Assembly: GCA_014621425.1 (NCBI GenBank)
Contig: JAANBB010000025.1
Span: forward strand, 124,001 to 188,000
From: Cylindrodendrum hubeiense
Taxonomy: Eukaryota; Ascomycota; Sordariomycetes; Hypocreales; Nectriaceae
Length of the DNA stretch: 64,000 bases
Direction of reading: 5' to 3'
How positions within the stretch are numbered: position 1 is the stretch's first letter; each line of letters starts with the position of its first letter. A program made the position numbers and the translations under genes. The notes under the pieces are model-generated. The model did no database searches. It was not told the origin of the DNA and worked only from the letters and a program-made list of their open reading frames with translations. Below are positions 11,962 through 23,880 of this stretch, in pieces.

Positions 11962-13650
11962 CTAGAGCTGGTAGGTGCCCATTCTTCTCGGGGCGATCTT
12001 CAGCTGGAACAGCCGATCAATCTCATCATATCTTCGGCCCTTGAGTTCCGGAATGAAGAACCAACTCCAGGTCATCGCAAACAGAGCGAGACCGCCAAAG
12101 ACGAATCCGACCTTGCCCTTGAGGTTGCCCTCGTCGGGGTTCACCATGTATGGGATGGCGAAGTTCATGATAATTCCCATGACGGCCTGGGTAGCTGTGG
12201 CGAGCGCCATAGTCTTAGCCTTGAGAGCAGTGCTGCTGGCCTCGCCGAGAATGGCAAATGCCATTGCGCCCACGCTGAGAAAGTAGACATAAGCGTAGAT
12301 GACCGTGCAGGCAGACTGCACCCACTTTGCCGCCTCGGTGGGAACCACATCCATAATTCCAATGAGGAACAGGAGTACCGTAAGAGCCGCCATACCACCT
12401 AGGAAGATCTTGCGACGGCCAAAGGAGTTAACAACGAACCAACTAGAAATGTTACCAGCCACACCACAAGCTGTGACACCAACACCCAAGTCGAAGCTGC
12501 GAGAGTCGGGCAGACCGGCAAGCTGGAAGAAGTAGGTCGAGTAGCCGAGGACGAAAATGATACCGACGAAATGCTGGCAAACGAAGACGCCAATGCTGAT
12601 CATGGTTCGCGTCAGATCAACGCCCTTGAAGCACTGCGCCCATGAGGCTTCTTCGGCTCGACTAGAATCCTCCTCGGCAATCGTCTCCTCCAGACTGGCG
12701 AGTTTGGCATCCGCATCGACATCAGCGCCGTATAGCTTGATGAAGGATTGCTTGGCTTCCTCTCGCTTACCCTTGCGAGCAAGGTACCAAGGGGTCTCCG
12801 GGACAAAGGGAAGTCCGACAGCAAGGAAGATGATGAAGAAGAGCTGGGTGGCAAAGGGCCCCCGGTACGCCCAGCGGTCCGTCCGCTCACCAAAGCCTTT
12901 GACGACACCGTTCGAAACGAGCTGACCCACGGCAATTCCGAGGTTGACACCACTCGTGGACAGGCCTCGAAGGACGACGGGCGCAATCTCCGAAGTTGCC
13001 AAGGGTGCCAAGGTGAGATAGAAGCCCAGGCCAAGACCCAGGACCAGCTTTGCTACGACGAAGGCGGCATTGGTGGTCGAGAACATCTCACCGAAAATGC
13101 CTCCGGTGGTGATTACCAAACCGATGGCAAGCGAGTTCTTTCGGCCGATTCTGTCACAGATCCAGGAACAGATGAAGCCTCCAAAGAATTGACCGACACT
13201 GCTAACAATGTTGAAAGCCGATTGCCAGTCAGCGGGCAAGATGGCCTCGCCGTCTTCGATATATCTACATAGCCAGCGTTAGACTTTCTCGACGCAATTG
13301 CGACGCTTCGGTGCATTCTTACCCAAAGTCGCGGCGGAACGCCTCAACAGAAATCATGGCACCATTGATCTGGGCATCGAAACCCCTGGCGAGATTTTGT
13401 TAGCGCATAGTCCAGGGTAACTTGACCAGGGTATTGGAACTTACCAGCCAACTCCAGCCATGGCCCAGTAGAAGGACCAAAAAGCGAGCGCAGGATGTCG
13501 ACTGAAGACCTGCTTCATAGTGAGATCATGTTCGGCCTGGCGATCCGCAATGACGGTGTCTGTCTTGGGGTCTGCGTATTCCTGGCCCGAAACATGAGGC
13601 ACAATGGCATGCCCATCTTTAGCTTCCGCGGGGGCAATTGGGGACGCCAT
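11962..13650 (-). CDS. MFS sugar porter (maltose/alpha-glucoside permease-like)
   Basis: Three exons encode about 530 residues starting MASPIAPAEAKDGH with a hydrophilic N-terminal tail. Sugar-porter signatures are visible: CDRIGRKNSLAIG after helix 2, LVLGLGLGFYLTLAPLATSEIAP, the PETPWYLARKGK motif before the central loop, NSFGRRKIFLGG after helix 8 and FIPELKGRRYDEIDRLF at the end. Twelve hydrophobic segments can be counted. Introns are 13388-13443 and about 13265-13320; both join GVGWGFDAQINGAMISVEAF and FGYIEDGEAI cleanly. The protein should sit in the plasma membrane and import a hexose, disaccharide or related polyol. It lies between the decarboxylase and a divergent Zn2Cys6 regulator that might control it. 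Confidence 0.88.
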
Positions 13651-14354
13651 GTTGCAGTATGATGCCGATTGTCACGACGAGGTAAATAGTTCGAGTGCCC
13701 AGCGTTGTTGGATGTTCAATGCTGGCTGTTGAAGCTGAACTTGAGGATATTCTCTTCGATGGACTAATCGGGCAACACGGGATATATACTTGGTCCGGAG
13801 CGGCCGCGTCAGATGGTGTTGCTATACTCGGCTCCTATACTCGGGACAAGGGCCAAGCGCCACTCCGGTTAAAGGCGACAGGTGAGGTGAAGAAAAGTCG
13901 GGATTGAATGTCACCAGACAAGCGGCATGCCGACCCGTTGGTCGAATCTGGGGATTGTGGGGAATGGGGCAACCGGGGTTGTGAGCTGAGTTTGTGGGGA
14001 GTTTTGGACGAGCTTGCCAATATTCGGGACTGCGCAGAGAGTTACGAGCGACATTCCCCGATGGTCCAGACTTAGTTAGTGGCACCATGTCTTGATCCAC
14101 CCCACCAAACCGAAGCCGCTCATAAAGAGCGAGACTCCCCGACACGCCGGAGGCTGCTTGTCCCTGGTCAAGAAAGACTCCATCCAAGTCTCCATCCGAG
14201 TCTCCAGGTCTCGTCTCCAGAGTCGACTGAGACTCTCTCGCTCTCTGTCCGGTCTCCCCGCGCTTCGAGTCTCCCGTCCCCGCGCGCTCTGCTCCACACT
14301 ACGGAGTAGCTGCCTGACTATTGACGCTCCCCACATCCACCTCCGCTCCCCGCC
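13651..14354. other. Divergent promoter region, CT-rich near the regulator
   Basis: About 700 bp separate the MFS gene from the Zn2Cys6 regulator. From about 14150 to 14300 the plus strand is rich in imperfect copies of GAGTCTCC/GTCTCC, a low-complexity pyrimidine tract typical of fungal 5' leaders. No conserved operator was recognised. Confidence 0.45.
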
Positions 14355-16196
14355 ATGCAATCACCGGGCCGGGAAGATTCTGAGCGTCGTCCTGGGAAGC
14401 GCCCGGCTGCGCGCGGCACTGCGTTTTACCCCCGAAAGAGGGCCAATACAGCGTGTCAGGTGTGTCGCGCCAGGAAGACGAAATGCGACAATCGGAAACC
14501 GTCATGCTCGTACTGCCTCAGCGTCGGTGCGGCGTGCAATCAATCGCCCGTCGACCTGTCGGCGTTTGATCCAGCAAGCTTGAAGATCCTCGAGAGGCTG
14601 GACGACTTGGAGAGATTGATGAAGGAGTCACCCAGAAATGCACCCGCAGAGAATGCACCATCTGTCAGCTTTCAGCAATCCCCGCCAGAGTCCAATGGGG
14701 ACCATAATGCAAAGGACTCGCCCATGCTGGTGGGAACTTCGTTCAAGGGTGACAACGAAGTAGAAGATATATCGCTGAGAAGCATCTTGCCTGAAAAACT
14801 CGAAAGTCTGCTGCAGTGGTCAGTATTTCCACGAGAACCGGATCACCAATTCGTTGCCCGCAGCCCTTTAGACTCAAGCTCGCCCAAAAGCAGCAACCTC
14901 GGTGCGTTACTCGACATCAAACCCCAGGGGATCAATGCACTCCTCGATAATTTCTTTATCCATGTGCACTGCAAGAACCCAATATTCGAGGAGACGACCA
15001 CACGACGCGTCGTGACTACTACCATGCTGGATGGCATAGACTGGTCGCCCAATTCATGCCTGTCTCTACTTGTATGTGCTCTCGGCAGCATCGCCACGCC
15101 ACTTGGGCCGAGTCTAGATACAAAACCAGATACGGTGGCCTATACAGAGGCCCAAAGCTACTTTGAGGCGGCGCAGAGACGAATTGGCTCACTCCTCTGC
15201 AAGTCAGACATCGTCGGAGCCCAGTGCCTCTTCCTATCGGGAGTGTACATGATGTGCACTTACCAACCCGTTCTTGCCTGGCGATTCTTCTCCCAAGCCC
15301 TCGCCGCATGTCAGACTCTGCCGTTCTTACAAAGGGCCCATTGTGCTGGGACGTTAACTCCGGAGCTCTCACCGGAATTCCTCACGCTGCGAGCCGATGA
15401 GACACAAGAACAGGCGGTATACTGGTCTGCCTGGAAGTCGGAGAGGGAGCTGCGACAAGAACTTGCGCTTCCGGACTTCAACATGCCTCATTCTACGAGT
15501 GTGCTCTACCCGCCGTTTTTCCCGACGCCACCTCAGCCATTGGAGTCGATGAAGACGCCCGACTCCGACAGGCAACGCGCATCTTGGTTATTCTACCTGG
15601 CAGAGATCTCGCTGCGAAGACTCTCCAGCCGAGTTTGCAATGCAATTTTGGAACTACACCGAAATTCAGGATCCAACACGATTTTCCTTGACGAGCTGGC
15701 CTCCTTGTTGCCGGAATACGAGGCACAGGCCCAGCAATGGTCCGACAATCTTCCTCCGGAACTTTCCATGCAATCGCCTCCGGAGAATGACAATATTTGC
15801 GTGTTTGTCCTACGAGGACACTTTATTAACTTCTTTGAGACGATATACTGGCCGTTTATCATGGCACACCTTGATAGCCTGGAATCCGGGAACCGAATCA
15901 GTGTGTCCGGGCAAGAAATTGCCAAGAAGGGGCTTGAGATCCATGTCCGCCGAGTATCGGTGAACGAGCCGGGGTTTCTCCACCGGCATCATGGCACGCT
16001 GGGCATGATCAGAGCGTGTGTCAGAAGCGCCGTGGTATTGCTCGGGGCCGGACTGCTGGGATGCGAAATGCCGCAGGGGTGGCAAGAAGCCACATTCCAA
16101 GTTGTGCAATTGATGTGTCTCTGGGAGGACGAGATTCCCGAATTAACCGTGAGGAAGGCGTTCCTGCAGCAGTCGCTGATAGGTCTTGAGAACTAG
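14355..16196 (+). CDS. Zn(II)2Cys6 transcription factor
   Basis: A single exon of 613 codons. The zinc cluster is at about residues 33-61: ACQVCRARKTKCDNRKPSCS followed by YCLSVGAAC, spacing C-x2-C-x6-C-x5-C-x2-C-x6-C, preceded by a basic stretch (FYPRKRANT). A leucine-rich linker (LKILERLDDLERLM) suggests a coiled coil for dimerisation. The central region (about 200-420, with CALGSIATPLG, AQCLFLSGVYMMCTYQPVLAW and EQAVYWSAWKSERELRQEL) matches the fungal-specific regulatory domain. It is nuclear. It lies divergently to the sugar porter and 420 bp upstream of the GH5 glucanase gene, so either could be a target, but nothing in the sequence proves it. Confidence 0.88.
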   Translation: MQSPGREDSERRPGKRPAARGTAFYPRKRANTACQVCRARKTKCDNRKPSCSYCLSVGAACNQSPVDLSAFDPASLKILERLDDLERLMKESPRNAPAENAPSVSFQQSPPESNGDHNAKDSPMLVGTSFKGDNEVEDISLRSILPEKLESLLQWSVFPREPDHQFVARSPLDSSSPKSSNLGALLDIKPQGINALLDNFFIHVHCKNPIFEETTTRRVVTTTMLDGIDWSPNSCLSLLVCALGSIATPLGPSLDTKPDTVAYTEAQSYFEAAQRRIGSLLCKSDIVGAQCLFLSGVYMMCTYQPVLAWRFFSQALAACQTLPFLQRAHCAGTLTPELSPEFLTLRADETQEQAVYWSAWKSERELRQELALPDFNMPHSTSVLYPPFFPTPPQPLESMKTPDSDRQRASWLFYLAEISLRRLSSRVCNAILELHRNSGSNTIFLDELASLLPEYEAQAQQWSDNLPPELSMQSPPENDNICVFVLRGHFINFFETIYWPFIMAHLDSLESGNRISVSGQEIAKKGLEIHVRRVSVNEPGFLHRHHGTLGMIRACVRSAVVLLGAGLLGCEMPQGWQEATFQVVQLMCLWEDEIPELTVRKAFLQQSLIGLEN

Positions 16197-16616
16197 GCCA
16201 GATTTGTACTTGTATTAGTATTAGTATTTACGACAACGAATGAATGATGCACAAAGAGCACAAAGATGCCGCAGCCTCAGAAAACTTCCGAGTAGTTCGC
16301 AGCAAACTCCCGAGCTAGATGATTATTTCCCGGTACCATGGTCCACAGTCGTAAGTCTAAGCTCTTCCGCTGTTCTCAGCTGATGTCTGGGGAGATCCGC
16401 TGCCCCACAGTCACGACTCGTGATGCGGGGAGGCTCGGGGAGTGTCGCTCCAAGTTGACACGCCATTCCCCATTCGACGCAGCGAGCGTCGGAATGATGT
16501 AAACCAACAGGCTCAGTTCCTGTTCTGTTATAAAACCGGCGCTGGTCATCTCGAACCGCATTCCGGCGTGTATCCTCAATCATCTACATCTCATTATTTA
16601 ACTGCAATACGACAAA
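16197..16616. other. Intergenic spacer with promoter of the GH5 gene
   Basis: About 420 bp. A short TATTAG repeat lies just after the regulator stop codon (about 16212-16230), and a TATA-like TTATAAAA lies near 16528-16535, about 85 bp upstream of the GH5 start. Confidence 0.5.
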
Positions 16617-18077
16617 ATGGCAGCCGCATCCAGCTCTCCACCTTGCACGATGCTCCGTGTCGACGGAACTCGGATCGTGAACCCCGCCGGGGAGACTGTT
16701 ATCCTCAAGGGTGCCGGTGTGGGCGGCATGCTCAACATGGAGAACTTCATTACCGGATACTCTGGCCATGAGCATGAACACCGTGCGCAGCTCACCGAGG
16801 TGCTGGGTGAGGAGAAGGCCACCTTCTTCTTCGACCGTCTCATCCACCATTTCTTCGCCGAGGCTGATGCCGAGTACTTCGCCTCTCTCGGCCTCAACTG
16901 CATTCGGATACCGTTCAACTATCGTCACTTTATTGACGACTTGAACCCCGATGTTATCAACGAGAAGGGCTTCAAGCTCTTGGATCGATGCGTTGACCTC
17001 TGTGCTAAAAACAACCTTTACGTCATCCTTGATATGCACGCCGTCCCCGGAGGACAAAACCAAGACTGGCACAGCGACTCTGGTCTGACAAGGGCACTGT
17101 TCTGGGACTTCAAGGACCATCAAGATAGGGCTATCCAATTATGGGAGGCCATCGCCAAGCGTTATAAGGGTAACCCGGTCATCGCTGGATACAACCCACT
17201 TAACGAGCCAGCCGACCCGAACAAGACGGCTTCTGGACATTACGGTGCTCGTGTCGTCCAGTGGTATGAGCGAGCTGAGAAGGCAATCCGTGCCATCGAC
17301 CCTGACCATATTCTGTTCATCGATGGAAACACGTACGCCATGGACTTCCGTGCTTTCCCAGATAAGCCTCTGCCCAACACTGTTTATGCCTGCCACGACT
17401 ACAGCATGATGGGCTTCCCCGTCCCAGAGCAGTTTGAAGGAACCCAGGACCAGAAGGATAAGCTTCGCTCAAGCTTTGAGCGCAAGGTGCAATTTATGAG
17501 GGAAAAGAACGTGCCCATCTGGAATGGCGAGTTCGGACCCGTATACCAAAATGAGCACAAGGACGGAGCCGAGGCTGTCAAGACTAATGCGAAGCGATTT
17601 GCACTCCTCGAGGAGCAGCTCGAGATTTACCGCGAGACTGGTGTCAGCTGGTCTATCTGGTTGTACAAGGATATTGGCTACCAGGGAATGCTCTATGTCG
17701 ATCCCGACTCCGCCTATATGAAGCTCATCAAGGGGTTTGTTGAGAAGAAGCAGGCCCTTGGCCTTGACTTCTGGGGAGTCGTTAACAAGGACGGTGTGAA
17801 GCACCTTTATGAGCCTTTCCTCCAGGGTTTGAAGGATATGGTGCTTCCAAAGTACCAAGAAGCAAAATACCCCAAGATCTGGACATTCGAGCGTCAATTC
17901 GAGCGGGTCGTGAGAGAGTGCCTCCTGAGCGAGTACGTCGGCTGGGAAATGGCCGAGCTGTTCCGAGGCAAGACCGAAGAGGAGCTGGAAGAACTTGCTG
18001 CCAGCTTTTCATTGGAGAAGTGTAAGATGCGAGATGGCCTGAACAAGATTTTGGCAGAAGACGCAACAAAGAAGTAA
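16617..18077 (+). CDS. GH5 exo-beta-1,3-glucanase-like glycoside hydrolase, intracellular form
   Basis: A single exon of 486 codons. The N-terminus has no signal peptide and goes straight into the GH5 fold (LRVDGTRIVNPAGETVILKG). Key elements are LNCIRIPFNYRHF, VILDMHAVPGGQNQDWHSD, GYNPLNEPAD with the acid/base Glu, and IWNGEFGPVYQN with the nucleophile Glu, so both catalytic residues are present. The family hydrolyses beta-1,3- or beta-1,6-glucans or related glycosides. The lack of a secretion signal matches the cytosolic branch of fungal GH5 enzymes of uncertain substrate. A C-terminal helical tail of about 100 residues is Glu/Lys-rich. It is complete and apparently functional. Confidence 0.9.
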   Translation: MAAASSSPPCTMLRVDGTRIVNPAGETVILKGAGVGGMLNMENFITGYSGHEHEHRAQLTEVLGEEKATFFFDRLIHHFFAEADAEYFASLGLNCIRIPFNYRHFIDDLNPDVINEKGFKLLDRCVDLCAKNNLYVILDMHAVPGGQNQDWHSDSGLTRALFWDFKDHQDRAIQLWEAIAKRYKGNPVIAGYNPLNEPADPNKTASGHYGARVVQWYERAEKAIRAIDPDHILFIDGNTYAMDFRAFPDKPLPNTVYACHDYSMMGFPVPEQFEGTQDQKDKLRSSFERKVQFMREKNVPIWNGEFGPVYQNEHKDGAEAVKTNAKRFALLEEQLEIYRETGVSWSIWLYKDIGYQGMLYVDPDSAYMKLIKGFVEKKQALGLDFWGVVNKDGVKHLYEPFLQGLKDMVLPKYQEAKYPKIWTFERQFERVVRECLLSEYVGWEMAELFRGKTEEELEELAASFSLEKCKMRDGLNKILAEDATKK

Positions 18078-18434
18078 GCTGCCATCGAGAAGGATACGAT
18101 TAGATGAGCCGGTGTTGTAAGCCGGCGTCGGTGACACTCTAGCTGAATACCACAGCGGGTGTCGTGCAAAGCATAAACCATAGAGCTATTTCTGCAACGG
18201 TGCTACGTGCGTTGCAAAGCAGTCAGTCATTCTAATAGAATAAGAACTCACACATAACATTATACACACGATTTAGATGCACAATGTTTAAATTCTCTTG
18301 AGAAATGACTAGGTTACAAGCTGGAAGGGTGTATCTTCGCCCAAAACAATTATCCGGATATCTGCATCAACGCCATAGCCTCATTACGCCAATCATTACC
18401 GCCTCTCAAACAGTGACATCCCAAAACAACCAGC
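18078..18434. other. Convergent intergenic spacer
   Basis: About 360 bp between convergent 3' ends. No gene or repeat is seen. Confidence 0.5.
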
Positions 18435-19870
18435 TCAATACTGATGTATACTGCGATAGTGCAGCTTCATGGTGGAGCTGTTTGTGCTATCGGCATCTCC
18501 ATCATCCCTATCCTCTGCAGGAGTGCTGGCCACCGTTGTCTGGACAGTCTTCATAATCCCGTTCTCAAGGGCACTGGCGTTGGCACCTTCACGGACTTCG
18601 AGTTCGATTTCGCTATCGTGATCACCGACACCAACTTGAGTCGTGTTGCCTCCCCGGAAAGTCGCATTATGTCCCTTGGACAAAGTATTCGAAAACGTGG
18701 ACTTTCCAGCGGTTCCATCACTCCTGGACTTCCCTCCCGAAGAATGTCTGTAGTAAACGTCGTCGCCTCCGTTGCCGCCCGATGATCGCACAACTTTGGT
18801 GATGAGATCGGCCATCGTCATTTCGATTTGGAGTTTCAGGAGATAGCAAACTGGTTGGAACGAGAGGTATCTGATTGAAGTTAGTGGATATCCAACGGAA
18901 AGGATAAAATGATTGCCAACTATCCAATTCCAATGAACAGAATCTAAATAGATGCAGGAGGAACAACTAAATGAAGGAAGCACGTACATCAACTTGCTGT
19001 TCAGTGACACGAGGCCAACAAGGACGACCTAAACATTCTGTCAGCTTATCTATACAACAGGAGTAATACAAACAACATACATCCAGTGACAGGGATATAC
19101 CAATCAGGACCAGGTTTGTGCGGTACAAACCGACGTATTTCGTAAGGCCATCATTGTTGATTCGAGCTCGGACCAGGAAGATGAAGTAGCCATTCAATCC
19201 GCCGTCGACGATGGCGAAGATAATCTTTTCGCATCGGTCCCAAATGAGGTTGAGGTGAACCCATTTGTCGCTGATTTGCAGGCGAGCTGGCATCCAGATG
19301 ACGAAGACGCTGATATTGAGAGCGAGGATTATGACGAAGAGGAGCCACTTAAGTCTGGTTGCTCGACCGGGCACAACAATTAAGAGATCCAACCGGTTGA
19401 TGATGATTTGTAGAAGAAGTTGTACTTGGATAGCCCAGAACAACACTTTGATTTGACAGGTCAGACGAGTGTAGAAGATAGGTAGGGGAGAGAGGCATAC
19501 CGATGCAGAAAAAGAAGGCGAAACTATCATAAAAGACTATCAGCTTTGCTCAAAAGCACGCTGGATGGAGTGATGAGCGAAGTGCTGAGTGCACAACCTA
19601 CCTAGGACCGATGTACTGTCTCTGAAAGCCCCAAGAGAGCACGCCCAAGACCACACTACTGGCCCACACTCCCCAGAGCATGAGGACGTAGACAGTGACA
19701 CGTTTGGATCGTTGCCATGATTGCTGGCTTTGCTTCGCAGCCTTTGAAGCCGCGAACATGGCAGCCGCCAGCGAGAAGCCCCAGAAGATGCTGGAGGTGT
19801 TCATGTCGACATGATCCGGAACCTCCCGGACGTAAGAGTCCGGGATCAAGAAGCCGTACTTTGCGCCCAT
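18435..19870 (-). CDS. Seven-helix-type fungal integral membrane protein
   Basis: Five exons encode about 390 residues, starting MGAKYGFLIPDSYVREVPDH. Hydrophobic segments occur at SIFWGFSLAAAMFAA, VYVLMLWGVWASSVVLGV, VLFWAIQVQLLLQIIIN, LLFVIILALNISVFVIW, IIFAIVDGGLNGYFIF, LVLIGISLSLDVVLVGL and FQPVCYLLKLQIEM, about seven in all. The second exon is a micro-exon of about 23 nt (reading FAFFFCI). The cytosolic tail of about 120 residues is Ser/Gly/Thr/Asp-rich and includes VVRSSGGNGGDDVYYRHSSG. The architecture resembles the broad class of uncharacterised fungal membrane proteins related to PTH11-type receptors, but I see no CFEM domain and assign no ligand. Confidence 0.78.
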
Positions 19871-22495
19871 TGTGGGCCAATCGAGTGGGTATTGAAGGTT
19901 TGAGAAATGACAGCCAAAGGAAGCACCTCAAAATCGAGGGCAAAAAGCAAGCGGGACGTCAAATCACTCTAAATATGCAGCATGGAAGGCCCCCGGAAAT
20001 GCAGACATGGGGCTGCCGTATCTTATAAGGAGGGGCAGGGAAAACACGGGGCTGATGCAGCCCAAATGCTGCGAAGCTGCTACGGCACCCGGCTTGTCCT
20101 CCGAATCCCTAGCTTGCAGTATGTGGATGGCGCACAGTGAATGGCGATAAATTCCCAGCCAGTGGCAAGCCGACTCTTCCTGGCGAGGTGTGGCGCAGAG
20201 GATTCGCCGGTTCATCCTTAGGTGACTTGGCATATGCTTAGATACTGCTGCTGCATTTTCCAACGATCCAGATCTCTGTAAAGGCACTCTTCGTCTTAGG
20301 CCCTCCAAATGCAGCATCGCGGAGGTGGCTTGGTGGCTTGGACTGATGTTGCTTTTGTGCTTTGACGTGTTGTATTATGCGGGGGGCTCACACGAATCAC
20401 ACAGGGTGCATGAAGCGCAAATCAAAGGCCGAATCCCTAATAAATCCACGACGAATGGTAGGGTTCAGGTTCACATCGCCCGGCCGGCTTACGACAACAA
20501 CGTGCAGTTTGGGGCAAGGATCGCTCCACGACTCGCGCTCAGCACAATTCACAGGGCTTGGCCTGGGCTATCCCTGGGCGACAACAAGCTGGGGTGGTGC
20601 GGGTGACATTCTGGCGTGCAGGCGTGCAGCCCATTGCTCGTGCAAAGCGTCGGAGGCGTATGCTACTGCCAAGGGTGTCACTCGAATCAGTCCACTTCCC
20701 TAGCAGAGTTCAATGGGACCTGAGTCTGGGGATCCTGATCTACAGCCTTAGCGCGCTCTGGGAGGCGGGGATTCTGTATCGGGCATCGTGGAGATTAGTC
20801 GACGTCAAAGCGGACCTGTCCGAGTCATTGGGTTGGGTCGTGGTTTGACGGTTTCACCCACCCCCGCCGCTATTTTCGGCTGAGTCTGGGGAACACTTTA
20901 CGGCGGGAGGAAATGCTGGCCGAGCCGAGGTCATCGGGGCAACAATATCCGAGATGAATGAGAGGCGATCGTCGCTGTGTAAGACCATTCAATTACCTCC
21001 GTCGGCAGTTTTCTCTAACCTCAGGGGCGATACATACATATCCATGAACATAGTACTGGCATGAGAGCGATGAGGCGATTGACCCTGTTGAAAACCACAT
21101 CCATTCCCTGATGTACATTGTGCACGCGTACGTAATACACACCTCCTCTGCCCAAGAGATCTCTTCGCGGTCGGTCTTCAGCCTCTCGGAAGAGACACCA
21201 TCGCGCTAGACGACACGATGTGGGGGCTCACCGTCGACCTCAGCGCCTCGCCGTCTACTGTCCTATGGCAGCAGGAGAGAATTGAGCGCATGGCTGTGAG
21301 CGGCTGATCCCTTTACCGCCACATTTGCGAAAGTAGGTCGACTTCTGTCCAGACCACACAGTCCTGGCTGACACCTACTCTACCCCGCGTCTGCTAGGCA
21401 ATGAAACAGTCTAGCTCAACATGTGAATGCGACTCTCGGCCGTGATGGTGTCCTTTGTCGCGCACGGGTCTCAGCCCGTCGTTACTTTAGCCTAACGGTT
21501 GTCCGTCGTACCTGAGAGGCGAGACAGGATGGTTTTAATCCCTTGTCGTGCTGCCGAGGGGCCCGTCCGCGAGTGTGGAGAGCCTGGTCGGATCTTCCAA
21601 CGCCCAGTGCGTACTGAGGGGTTAAAACGATCTTATCACTCATATGACATCAAGGCCGCAACGACGGGAGTTTTACCTGGGATAATGAGAATGTGGATAA
21701 ATAGGATTGTTCAATATCACTTGAAAATATACATCGCACCCGTCATCGGCTGCGTACTCGAGTGCGGTGCTGATAACAGGGCCACCTTCAGGGCAGGGAT
21801 TCAGGGACATCATCACCAGTCAGGTTACCCTAGACCTCAGCCCAGATGAGCTTCTGGACCATGCAATAGTGATGCCCTTGGAGATAACAGAGGATAAGCG
21901 TGTCCAAGGTAGTTCGCATGTAGCAATTTCCAGGGTGGGATGATCTTGCTTTGCCCATGGTTTTGTAAATCGAAAACTCGTCTTCAGTTGAACCATCGCC
22001 CGTGTACACCATTAAAGCGACATAATCACTCCTATTATTTCGATCAATATTGCTCCGTGTGCCACAGTCTTAGCCTATCCGGAAGGGGAACACAAACCGC
22101 AATTGCCAGAGGTTAGTTCGGTGATACTACGAAAGGAGGGGCGTCGGGGATAATATCATCAGCAAAATAGAAGTCGGCCGCAGGTGGACATGCCTGGAAT
22201 CTCCGTACCAACAAGTGATATCGCCACCATATCGTTGACTGATGTACTCGTGTCGCATTAATTCACACGTGCAATTTTCTCGATCTATTCGATATCCAAG
22301 ACTTTCATTGAGCAATGAGAAAGGGTGAAAAGTAGTTTCTCAGTGCTATGAGAATTCTCTCCGCCAACGCGATAGGCCTGTCCACAATTTTGGGCCTAGA
22401 ATTTTAATGCACCACCTCTTTATCTTAAAGCCGTATCCACAGGACCTTTGTCATGACTGATGTGGACCAGCTCGAACTTGCGACGCAGCGGAAGT
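19871..22495. other. Long intergenic region, no supported gene
   Basis: A 2.6-kb region between the 5' end of the membrane protein gene and the 3' end of the aminopeptidase gene. Open frames of up to about 117 codons occur on both strands (for example 20325-20848 and 21499-21849) but have no recognisable domain and cannot be spliced into a longer protein. I saw no terminal repeats of a transposon. Confidence 0.45.
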
Positions 22496-23880
22496 TTACA
22501 GGTAAGACGCCTCGACCAGGAATCCAACAGTGATCTTTGAGTGGCGTAGGATCGAGGCCCACTGGATGCTAGCGTATGTCTACCACCAGATTAGTACATG
22601 GGGACTGGGTAGTTTTCAGAAATGAGTACTCACATCTCGGGAACTATGAATGTTGGTGTTTTCAGTTTCCATCGGCTCCGAAGAGAGATATGACGCGGCT
22701 ACATGCGGTTAGTACGGTCTTGCTTGATTATTTGGAGGTAGATAAACTCACGAAAACCAGCCGCCCGAGCGCTGGCATGGTCAGAGCAGCCGTAGCCGCA
22801 CGCCGAGGTGGAGACGGCTAACCCAGAGTACTGTCGGGCCACACGTATGACATATGAGGTCAGGCTGGAATCTACGTAATCTGTGTAGACTGTCGCTTTG
22901 CCTCCAGGTGAGTAACCCGTCATGTCCTGGTTGAGGAAGGCCAGGACGGTCTCTCCCGAGGAGGCATAGCTGTTGAAAACTGCTTGGGAACCGAGTAGGC
23001 CGCCCTCTTCGCCAGCATAAAAGTGAAATTCGAGAGTGTTCTCGGGCACAAACTTGGCGTTGGCGAGAATGCGAAGCGCTTCGAGGACGTTGATAGTGCC
23101 CGAACCATTATCATCTGCGCCAGGTGCACGGGCGCTGCTCGAGCCAGCCGTCGAGTCATAGTGAGCACCAGCAATGACTAAAATTCGGAGTGAGATTTGA
23201 TTCAAGGAAGAGAATATTGTGCGGCTTACCGAGGTCTGAGCTGCTGCCTGGAATCCGTGCAATAATGGACGGTTGGTTGAAAGAGTGGGCGAATGTTCGG
23301 ACCTCAATAGCAGGATTGGCAGCTGCAAGACTCTTAACATGGCTCAAAAGCCAAGTCCCAGCCTGAGTGCCATAAGTCGACCGATAGTGACGGTTGTGGT
23401 AGCTTGGTTTCGAGTAAGCAAAGAGTCAAATGGAAACCTGAAGGAGAACTAAGCCTACGTGGTCAGGGTCTGCAGCCAGCTTTGAGGTCCCGTGTTGGAC
23501 ACACCCGAGATCAAGGAATTGGCCTCTGTGATATGCGTCAGGGTTGTAGGATAAGTAACCCGGCGGGCCTCGATAGACCGTTCCGAGGGCGGAGTAGAGA
23601 GGACGGAGAGAATTTCCTCATCCTAGTTGCCATTTAGAATAGACTGAAATGACGGTGGAAAGATTAATCATACCTGAATGTCCGTAATGTCGATGAAATT
23701 GGTACGCCTTGACTCCTGAGCCAACTTATCTATCTGTTCCTGGGTAAACCATTGGCCTGGATCTTCCTCGGAGGTTTTGATCAGACGCTTCGGTGTGTCC
23801 TCTGCCTTGCCAGCAGCTGGAGCAGCCGCCACAAGGTGAGAAGTCGCTGCCAAGATGGCAATTGCCGCCTTGAAATGCAT
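22496..23880 (-). CDS. Secreted leucine aminopeptidase, M28 family
   Basis: Six exons encode about 380 residues, starting MHFKAAIAILAATSHLVAAA, a typical signal peptide. A pro-region with EEDPGQWFTQEQIDKLAQE follows. The M28 zinc ligands are all present: His in VIAGAHYDS, Asp in APGADDNGSG, Glu-Glu in FYAGEEGGLLGS, Asp in LNQDMTGYSPGG and His in GCSDHASARAAG. The last two small exons read FPASYLSSEPMETENTNIHS and TYASIQWASILRHSKITVGF, ending at TAA 22496-22498, so the gene runs further than the longest open frame suggests. The intron before YHNRHYRS uses a CAAG acceptor, picked because it gives LTTYHNRHY as in known Lap1/LapA proteins. It is an extracellular enzyme that removes N-terminal residues from peptides. 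Confidence 0.9.

Noticed and set aside
12612..13272. Long open frames in other phases over the MFS porter gene (for example 174 codons on the plus strand)
   Set aside because: They mirror the codon pattern of the porter, have low-complexity translations and no domain. The porter itself is clear.
16584..17138. A 184-codon minus-strand frame opposite the GH5 gene
   Set aside because: It lies wholly antisense to a well-supported GH5 exon and its translation shows no recognisable fold.
20325..21849. Frames of about 90-116 codons in the 2.6-kb gap
   Set aside because: No recognisable domain, and no way to join them by splicing into a longer protein.
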